From assembly GCA_023055425.1 (NCBI GenBank), contig JALGPY010000033.1, positions 2,722,908 through 2,786,907 on the forward strand: a stretch of 64,000 nt of DNA, in the 5' to 3' direction. Below, in pieces: positions 56,829 through 64,000 of this stretch. The DNA is from Linanthus parryae. Lineage: Eukaryota; Streptophyta; Magnoliopsida; Ericales; Polemoniaceae. Both the position numbers and the translations under genes were made by a program. A model generated the notes under the pieces. It searched no databases. It was given only the letters and a program-made list of their open reading frames with translations, and was not told the origin of the DNA. Each line of letters opens with the position of its first letter. Within the stretch, counting starts at the first letter, position 1.

Positions 56829-57960
56829 ATGAGTAATGTAGGTGATGGAGGATTCTCATAGGGAAGAGCATCCAAAAGACCTCCACTTTTATGTGGTGAT
56901 AATTTTGTACATTGGAAGGCGTTGATGAAAATTTTCATCATAGACCAGGACATGGAGCTGTTGTGAGTTGGTGTTGATGATCCCAATACTTTCTATACTG
57001 CCTCTAATGGAATCATAACTGTCAAACCAGAAGAAGATCTCTCAGTTACTGAACTGGAAAGGTATCAAAAAATTACAAAGCTTTGAAGTTATTATATTGT
57101 GCTCTTAGTGCAGACGAGTTCAACAGAATATCAAACTGAAAGAGTGCCAAGGAGATCTGGGACAAATTGATTGTCACCTATGAAAGAACTATCAAATTCA
57201 AGCAGACCAAAATCAACATCCTTCTGAGGCAGTCTGAACTGTTCAAGATGAATTCTGATGAATCCATCAAGGACATGTTCAAGAGGTTTACTGATATAGT
57301 GAATATCTTGGAGTCCTTGTAAAATGCTTTCTCAAATAAATAAAAAATCAGAAAGATCCTAAGGATTTTGTCATAAGCCAATTGGGAACCAAAGACAACT
57401 GCAATTGAGGAAGTTCAGGACTTGAGCTTTATAGATCTATATAATCTACAAGGCAAGTTGCTCACTCATGAGATTTCAATGAATAAAGTAGATGGTGACA
57501 TGAGTGACAACATCAAGAACCTGGCACACAAGGCAAGGAACAATAAAAAATATCAAAGCCTTGAACATAAGGATGATGATGATGAAGAGGCCTTAGCAGG
57601 ACAATAAAAAATATCAAAGCCTAGTCCTTCTGATGTTTTACCTGAAATCTTCAAAAGTATGTTTTTAAATGAGGAATGTTATAGGAATGAGGTTGACTCT
57701 TTGAAAATATAGGTTGATGAGCAGGACAAGGAAAATTTAGATTTGATCTTTCAAAATAAATTTCTTGAAGCTACTAATTTAAAATTTATAGTGACTTCAA
57801 AGCCTTGGACAGTAGATTCAAAGCATTGAAGGCACAAGTTAAAGAAGTTGTTGATCAAAACTCTCTTTTAACTGACAAGTATGTTTCTAAATAATCATTC
57901 AGATGATTAAAGACAACAGAAAACTTCATTGATTGAGAAGCTTCAAGAATCTAAGAAGAT
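56829..57960 (+). pseudogene. gag of element D, broken and internally deleted
   Basis: The ATG at 56829 opens MSNVGDGGFS, then TAG. UBN2-type motifs remain (HWKALMKIFIIDQDMEL near 56913, SAKEIWDKLIVTYE near 57143, MFKRFTDIVNIL near 57275), with stops near 56961, 57083 and 57320. Compared with B, about 350 bp that include the first zinc knuckle are missing after the acidic run EHKDDDDEEALA (near 57568). The gap is marked by a repeated word, CAATAAAAAATATCAAAGCC, at 57541 and 57603. Not functional. Confidence 0.85.
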
Positions 57961-59923
57961 CTTATCAAACTTTGCTAGCTCAGAACACAAGCTTAATCTC
58001 ATGCGAATGCATTCTGTCGACAAAAGTGGAATTGGTTATGATTTTCCAAAAAAGAACCAAACTACATTTGTAAAATCAGGAAGCAGATATTCTCCATAAC
58101 GTCATTATTGTGGAAAAATTTGACATATTAAGTTGACTTGCCCCTTTAGAAGGACAGAACCTCACATATTGAGGAATACATATCCGTATCAGCTTAAGGA
58201 ACAAGTGAGACATATTTGGGCTCCAAACGGAATCAGACCACCTAACATGGTTAATTATGAGTATAAATCCAAATTCTACACTTGGTCTAATAGCCTGTTA
58301 AGGCATTGATTGAATTTTGCAGGCTGTCACCAAAGCTTTGAAGGATCAAAAATGGATATTGGACAGTGGTTGTTCCAAGCATATGAGTGGAAAGAAATCT
58401 TTATTCATAGAACTTAAAGAGAAATCTAGAGGAAAGTCAAATGCAATATTATTGGTATAGGCAGTATTGGTAATGACTCTGCAATTTCAATTTCTAATGT
58501 TTATTTGGTTGAAGGTTTAAAATATAATCTGCTTAGTATATCTCAGTTATGTGATAGTGGTAAGAAAGTTATTTTTAACAAGGAGAAATGTGTGGTGCAA
58601 GATGAGAAATATGACAATTGCATACTCACTGCTCCTAGGTCATTTAATGTTCATGATTTAAGTACTAACAATGTTGTAGGTGAAAATCTGAAGTGTCTCA
58701 AAGCTTTGAAGGAGGACTCAAAGCTTTAACATAGAAAGCTTGGATATATTAGCATGCATATAATGAACACGCTCATCTCAAAAGACTTGGCAAGAGGTTT
58801 ACCAACCTGATATGCAAAGATGATGAGATTTTCAAGGCATGTACCCAAGGTAAACAGACCATGAGCTCATTCAAGCCAAATAACTTTTTAAGTACCTCTA
58901 GACCCTTGGAACTGATTCATATGGACTTGTGTGGTCGTATGAGGGTTAAGACACCCAAAAGTAAGAGATATATGCTTGTGGTAGTAGATGATTACTCTAT
59001 ATTTACATGATTTATATTCATTATAGACAAACCTGAAGTCTTATCTGAATTCTCAAAGCTTTGTAGAGAGCTTTAAACGTTTAAAAGTTTACATGTTGCA
59101 TCAATTAGAAGTGATGATGGTAGAGAATTTGATCAGCTTGATTTTGATTTATTTTTTGCAAAGCATGGCATCTCACACAAATTTTCGGCACCTAGAAATC
59201 CTAACCAGAATGGAGTAGTTGATAGGAAAAATGACACTTGAAGACATGTCTAGAACCATGCTACTTGAAAGCAATTTACCAAAGTATTTGTGGGAAGAAG
59301 CTGATAGCACTTCCAACTATGTGCTAAATATATGTTTGATTAGACCTATTTTGAAGAAAACTCCTTATGAAATTTTCAAAGGTAGAAAGCCAAGTGTTTC
59401 TTACTTTAAGCCTTTTGGCTGTACTTGTTATGTGCATAATAATGGCAAGGATAATCTTGGTAAATTTTATGCTAGAAGTGATGAAAGTATTTTTCTTGAA
59501 TATTCCCAAACTAGCAAAGCATACAGAGTTTTCAATAAGAGAACTAAGATTGTAGAGGAGAATATTCATGTAATTTTTGTTGAAAGTACTGATGATTCTT
59601 TGAGTGAAAGTTTTGCATATCTGAACTTGAATAAGTATGAGGCAGATGATGATTATGATAAAGAGAAAAGAGGCAAAACTAACTTGCAGGAACAATTAGA
59701 AGAATCTCAAGGCCTTGAACATCCTGCTGAGCCAAAATCTCAAAGTCTTGAGACTAGAACTAACAAAACACAAAGTGCTCCAGCTATTGCATCAAGTTCT
59801 CAAAGAATTGAAAAGATCTATGGAGAACAAGAACCCTGCACACCAAGGAAAAGGTTCAAGTACTTTTCAGCTCATCCAACAGACAATGTAATCTCATATC
59901 CAACAATTCGTACACAGACTTGA
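57961..59923 (+). pseudogene. pol of element D: zinc knuckle, protease, integrase
   Basis: The knuckle HYCGKI-stop-HIKLTC near 58104 has TGA in place of a glycine codon. Protease LDSGCSKHMSG near 58360 keeps Asp. The integrase zinc site reads HRKLGYIS: the second His is Tyr. Core motifs are HMDLCG (near 58918), IRSDDGREFD (near 59104) and DRKNDTXR-like in place of ERKNRT (near 59219), so the catalytic Glu looks replaced. A 234-codon open stretch (59219-59923) covers the integrase C-terminal half (YEIFKGRKPSVSYFKPFGC) and the linker to RT. Confidence 0.85.
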
Positions 59924-61500
59924 GGAAAACTGGAGAACTTGTGTGCTTTTAGTTCCTTCGTATCACTTATTAAGCCTAAAAATTCAAAGGAGGCATTAGA
60001 AGTTGCATATTGGATGATTACAATGCAGAATGAGCTAAATGAGTTTGAAAGGTACAAGGTTTGGAACTTGGTTCCTAGAAGAAAGACACAATCAGTGACT
60101 GGAACCAGATGGGTGTTCAGAAACAAACTTGATGAAAATGGTAAGGTTGTGAGAAACAAAGTCAGACTTGTGGCACAGGGTATAATCAAGAAGATGGAAT
60201 TGATTATGAGGAGAGATTTACTCTCGTTTCCAGGTTAGAAGCTATCAGAATACTTCTTGCATTTGCATCCCATAGACACATAAAAAAAAATTCAAATGGA
60301 TGTTAAATGTGCTTTCTTAAATGGTTATTTACAAGAAGAAGTATATGTTGCTCAACCTCCTGATTTTGAAGATGACAATTTCCCTAATCATGTTTACAAA
60401 TTAGACAAATATCTTTATGTCCTTAAGCAAGCTCCAAGGGCTTGGTATGACTTGCTTTCAAAGTTTTTACTTGACAATGGTTTTAAGAGAGGTCTAATAG
60501 ACAAAACTCTTTTATTAAGAATCATGAAAAAGATTTGTTAGTAGTACAGATTTATGTTTGTGATACATTATTTGTTGATGCTAATGATGCTCTTTCGAAA
60601 GAGTTTTCAAGAATGTTCATGGAATTTGAGATGAGCTTAATGGGAGAATTGAATTTCTTTCTTGGACTTCATCTACATAAAATTAAGAAATGAATATTTT
60701 TGCGTGGAGGAAAATATACCAAGGACTTGTTAAACAAGTACAACATGTCTCAGTGCAAGGTAGCAAAGACCCCTATGAGTTCATCATCCTTAGATAAGGA
60801 TACAAGTGGTAAGAGTGTGAATCAAAAGAATTACAGAGGTATGATTGGTTCACTATTTTATCTAACTGGAAGTAGACCGGATATTATGTTTAGTGTCTGT
60901 ATGTGTGCAAGGTTTCAAGCAGATCCTATGGAAATTCATTTGATTGGTGTTAAAATTATTTTCAGATATTTGAATGGAACCAAAGACTTGGGGATTTGGT
61001 ATCCAAGAAGAACTAATTTTATGTTGAGTGGTTATTCAGATGCAGACTTTGCAGGCTACAAAGTGGATAGAAAGGGTACTTCAGGGTGTTGCCAATTTCT
61101 TGGTTCATCACTAATTAGTTGGCATTCAAAGAAGCATAATTCAGTAGCGTTGTCAACTGCAGAAGCTGAATACATTGCAGCTGGTGCTTGTTGTTCACAA
61201 GTACTATGGATTGCTTAACAAATAAGAGATCTTGGATACGAATTCAGAAATGTGCCTATCAACTGTGATTATACAAGTGCCATTTCAATATCAAAGAATC
61301 TAGTACAGCATTCCTGAACTAAGCACATTGATGTAAGACATCATTTCATAAAAGATCATGCTGATAAAGGTGATGTATCTTTAACTTATATTTTAAATAC
61401 TATGCAAATAACTAATATTTTCACTAAACCTTTGCCAGATGAGAGGTTTGCATCCCTAAGGCTTAAATTGGAAATGTTAAAAAATGGTGCATTGGTTTAG
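59924..61500 (+). pseudogene. pol of element D: RT and RNase H
   Basis: Motifs are WVFRNKLDENGKVVRNKVRL (near 60110), [12 protein letters not shown] (60294) and [12 protein letters not shown]. The catalytic YVDD is YVCD at 60553-60564, a direct loss of one active-site Asp. RNase H is well kept: GYSDADFAGYKVD (61030), TAEAEYIAAGA (61158), then a stop at 61216-61218, then HIDVRHHFI and FTKPLPD. The gene ends at TAG 61498-61500. Stops and shifts elsewhere confirm inactivity. Confidence 0.87.
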
Positions 61501-61507
61501 GGGGAGT
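61497..61507 (+). promoter_or_regulatory. Polypurine-like tract after D pol
   Basis: TTAGGGGGAGT, matching the B tract at 25443 in position and sequence. Confidence 0.6.
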
Positions 61508-61734
61508 ATTAGTTCTTATATGTATTATGTGTGAAAATCTCAAAGCCTTGAGATCATACTTTACTAGATTTGAAAGTATGCTTCAAAGCTTTGAAGTTTT
61601 CTGGCAGCCTTGAAATTTCTCAAAGCTTTGGGCTATTGTTTCAAAGCTTTGGTGAAAATGCTGTGTAATTTTATTCAAAAATTGGATCAAGAAATATTTT
61701 GTAGTATCTTATGTATAATTACCAAATATTTTAA

Positions 61735-62787
61735 ATGTTCAGAGATTTGTTCAAAATATCCCAAAAGTATCTCAATAATATCTTTAAAGATTTGCTTTTG
61801 CATGCAGTCCTATTTTGAATTCAAGTCTTCTACCTACTTAAGCCAACTTCAGGGCTTTTTCTGTCATTCTCAATCTCTGTTTCTCCGTCTCTATCTATGT
61901 CTTCCTATTTCTCTCTAAACCCCGCTGAAAACCTAAAACCCAATGGAGCAAAAATCAGAGAGAATCAGGAAGCAAGGACAAGGGTATTCAAAGAGAACCA
62001 AGAGGAAATAAAACAGGACGACAAACATTCATAGATCAAACTCTGAATCTACTCCAAGCATGCAAGAAACTTCTCCACCGTCGAAGAAAATCAAGAAAGG
62101 AAAGGAAGTTCAGGAAGCTAGTTCAGAATGTGAATAAGGGACGGAGACAGTAGTGAAGGATAAGGAACAGGGGAACATGGAGAAAGGTGATCAGTCAGCT
62201 GAGAAGGAGAAAGAGGTTGCAAAAGAGAAGAAGTTTGAGGCAGAGAAGAAGGGTGATCAAACTTCAAAAGGGAAGAAGCCAGAGGAGAAGAAAGGTAATA
62301 AATCCACTGAAAAGAATAAAATAGCCAAGCATGTTGCTAAAAAGACTAAGGAGTCTTCTGGATATGGTAAGAACATTCTTCTAGAATCTTGGTTTTTAAA
62401 TCCATAAGTTAATGCTGTATAGATGGATATGCCTCTTCTAAAATTGCCTATTGTAGTCTTATTTGTTAAGAGTTGTTACAGATATTTGATATTGACCACA
62501 TTTTGAAGTTGAGAGATTCATCTGTTTGCAAGATGATAAATCCACCCTCTGAGGCTTATCCTAGACTAACTATCTTAATTTACTTGAATTTGGTCCAAGA
62601 AGTTGATGATATTGATACCTATGTTTTGACCTCTAACGTTTTTGGAATTGATATGAGGTTAGATCATAGGGTTTTTTTTTTCAAAGTATTGGGAGTACCT
62701 AGGAAGTATAGAGTACATGAGCATCCTGATAGGAGGGAGAGTTTGGAGAAGGCCAAATCCATGTTTTTCTTGGAAGGAACACCAAAT
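61735..62787 (+). repeat. Tandem duplication after D pol, unit 1
   Basis: From TGTTCAGAGATTTGTTCAAA to AACACCAAA. Unit 2 follows at once with TGTTCAGAGATTTAATCAAA. The start codons of the enclosed ORFs are 1052 bp apart. Identity is about 80% by eye, with small indels. Confidence 0.88.
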
Positions 62788-62817
62788 GTTCAGAGATTTA
62801 ATCAAAATATCCCATAA
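61943..62817 (+). pseudogene. Third ORF of D, copy 1, broken
   Basis: The ATG at 61943 opens MEQKSERIRKQ; TAA follows at 62009-62011. Frame-shifted continuations are a Lys/Glu-rich part at 62153-62407 (repeats like EKKGDQ and KGKKPEEKKG) and a folded-looking part at 62473-62817 (IDHILKLRDSSVCKM, PSEAYPRLT, RLDHRVFFFKVLGVPRKY). The SERI start resembles SDRIK of B ORF3. The last part resembles nothing I can name with confidence. Confidence 0.65.
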
Positions 62818-63815
62818 ATATCTCAAGAATATCTTTAAATATCTGATTTTGCATGCAATCCTATTTTGAGTCAAAATCTTCTACCTACTTAAGTCAACTT
62901 CAGGGCTTATTTCTTTCACTCTCAATATCTTTCTCTCGGTATTTATCCATCTCTTCCAATTTCTCTCTAAACCCTCTGAAAACCATAAAACCCAATGGAG
63001 CGAAAATCTGAAAGAATCAAGCAACAAGTTAAGGGTACTACAAAGAGAATCAAGAGTAAACGAAATAGGAAGATCAGCATTCATGGATCAGACTCTGAGG
63101 ATACAACAAGCACGCTGGAAACTTCTCCACCATCGAAGAAAATCAATAACGGGAAGGAAGTTTAAGAAGCTAGGTCAGAATTTGAATCAGAAACAGAGAA
63201 AATGGTGAAGGATAAGGAACAGGGGAACGAGGATCAACTGAGAAGAAGAAAGATTTTTCTAAAGAGAAGAAGTTTGAGGAAGAGAAGAAGGGTGATCAAA
63301 CACCAAAAGGGGAGAAGCCATAGGAGAAAAAAGGTGATCAATCTACACAGAAGAGGAGAGTTAAGCACAGTGCTGTGAAGACTAAGAAAGCTTATGGACA
63401 TGTTAAGAAAATTCTTCCAGAATCTTGGTTTATATATCCAGAAGTTAGAGCTGTTTGGATGGAGGGTATGCCTCTTCAAAAATTGCCTATTGCAGTATGA
63501 TATGTGAATAATTGTTAAGTAAATTGGATATTGACTGGATTAAGAAATTAAAAGATTAGTCTGTTTGAAACATGCTGAATCCAACTTCTGAGGCTTATCC
63601 TAGGCTAACTAGGTCGTTTTATTGGAATTCGGTTCAATAAGTTGATAATAGTGATGACCTCTAAGGTTGCTGGAACTAATTTGAGGTTAGACCATAGGGT
63701 TTTTGCCAAAGTCTTGGGAGTACCTAGAGAGTATAGTCCATGAAAATCCTGATAGGAGGGAGTGTTTGGAGATGGAAAAGTCTATGTTTTTCTTGGTGGG
63801 AACACCAACTGAACT
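62788..63815 (+). repeat. Tandem duplication after D pol, unit 2
   Basis: It ends near ATGTTTTTCTTGGTGGGAAC, the counterpart of ATGTTTTTCTTGGAAGGAAC at the end of unit 1, after which unduplicated sequence continues. Confidence 0.85.
62995..63815 (+). pseudogene. Third ORF of D, copy 2, broken
   Basis: The ATG at 62995 opens MERKSERIKQQVKGTTKRIK and runs further than copy 1 before TAA at 63163-63165. Later parts match copy 1 (GEKP-like lysine-rich block near 63300, LPIAV near 63483, PTSEAYPRLTRS near 63580, RLDHRVFAKVLGVPRE near 63685) with stops and shifts. Confidence 0.65.
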
Positions 63816-64000
63816 TAAACAGTTAACTCTCTCTGTGTTCAAATGTGAAGCCAAAATCCTATTCTCAATTATCATGAGGTGTGTGGTACCAAGGGAGAAT
63901 TCTGAAGAGCTGGTGACCGACAGGGTTTTAATTCTGATATACCTAATTTTTCAAGGCTTTGAAGTTGATTTGCCTACTGTAATCATGGAGAATATGGTTT
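63816..64000 (+). other. Start of unduplicated sequence after D third ORF
   Basis: Possible continuation of ORF3 (AVNSL-like frame not certain). A near-palindrome TTTTTCAAGGCTTTGAAG lies at 63949. The window ends before the D 3' LTR. Confidence 0.4.

Larger units (their letters stand above)
55240..64000 (+). mobile_element. Element D: SIRE-type Ty1/copia, runs off the window
   Basis: It has the same order as B: LTR, primer site, UBN2-type gag, protease, integrase, RT, RNase H, polypurine tract, third ORF. No 3' LTR is present before 64000. The LTR start TGTAAATGATAGTTCAGG is set by comparison with B (TGTAAGTTCAATGCAGG). Stops are frequent and the RT active site is mutated. CAAAGCTTTG occurs at least nine times. 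Confidence 0.88.

Noticed and set aside
59324..59695. Minus-strand 123-codon frame
   Set aside because: Antisense shadow of the D integrase region.

Overview
This window is flowering-plant nuclear DNA made almost entirely of transposable elements. No intact host gene, tRNA, rRNA or CRISPR array was recognised. The element set (Angela/BARE-type and SIRE-type Ty1/copia, Tekay-type Ty3/gypsy chromovirus, CACTA, Helitron, a tRNA-derived SINE, a LINE fragment) points to a plant heterochromatic or gene-poor region. The species cannot be named from this sequence.

Bases 1-38989 form one nest, read here from target-site duplications (TSDs) and LTR ends. The oldest visible element is E, an Angela-like copia whose 3' LTR ends at 38989; only the last 217 bases of its 5' LTR are in the window (18677-18893). 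Branch 1: an Angela-like LTR, F (1-1096 and 18610-18676), appears to sit in the 5' LTR of E. Element A (1097-18609, TSD GGAGG) sits in F, and element C (6188-15378, TSD CAAAG) sits in the pol gene of A. Branch 2: a SIRE-like copia, B (19195-32468, TSD ACAAC/ATAAC), sits in the leader of E. A CACTA-type transposon (27649-32070, TSD TAG) sits in the 3' LTR of B, and a minus-strand Helitron (28703-31796) sits in the CACTA element.

Element C is the youngest and best preserved, with a 1065-codon pol frame. Its gag frame is shifted away from the zinc knuckle, its protease aspartate is replaced by histidine, and its 3' end is rearranged: 749 bp of A pol is duplicated in front of the second LTR.

Bases 38990-55239 hold older debris: a possible Ty3/gypsy LTR with paired imperfect palindromes, a SINE-like element, a 5'-truncated minus-strand LINE end, and a decayed Tekay-like pol (G2). 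G2 is split by G1 (45070-52307, TSD ACTGG), an LTR element with a 2.84-kb 5' LTR, a 0.80-kb 3' LTR and no recognisable coding domains. A 245-bp direct repeat and a 3 x 40-bp tandem repeat precede the last element.

Bases 55240-64000 hold a second SIRE-like copia, D, which runs off the window. Its region after pol carries a tandem duplication of about 1.05 kb that includes the start of a third ORF.

The most interesting pattern is in the two SIRE-like elements. Each carries its own short palindrome scattered through LTR, gag, pol and the 3' region: TTTCAAGGCCTTGAAA in B and CAAAGCTTTG in D. The copies lie in different reading frames, so the DNA word rather than a peptide seems to be what is kept.
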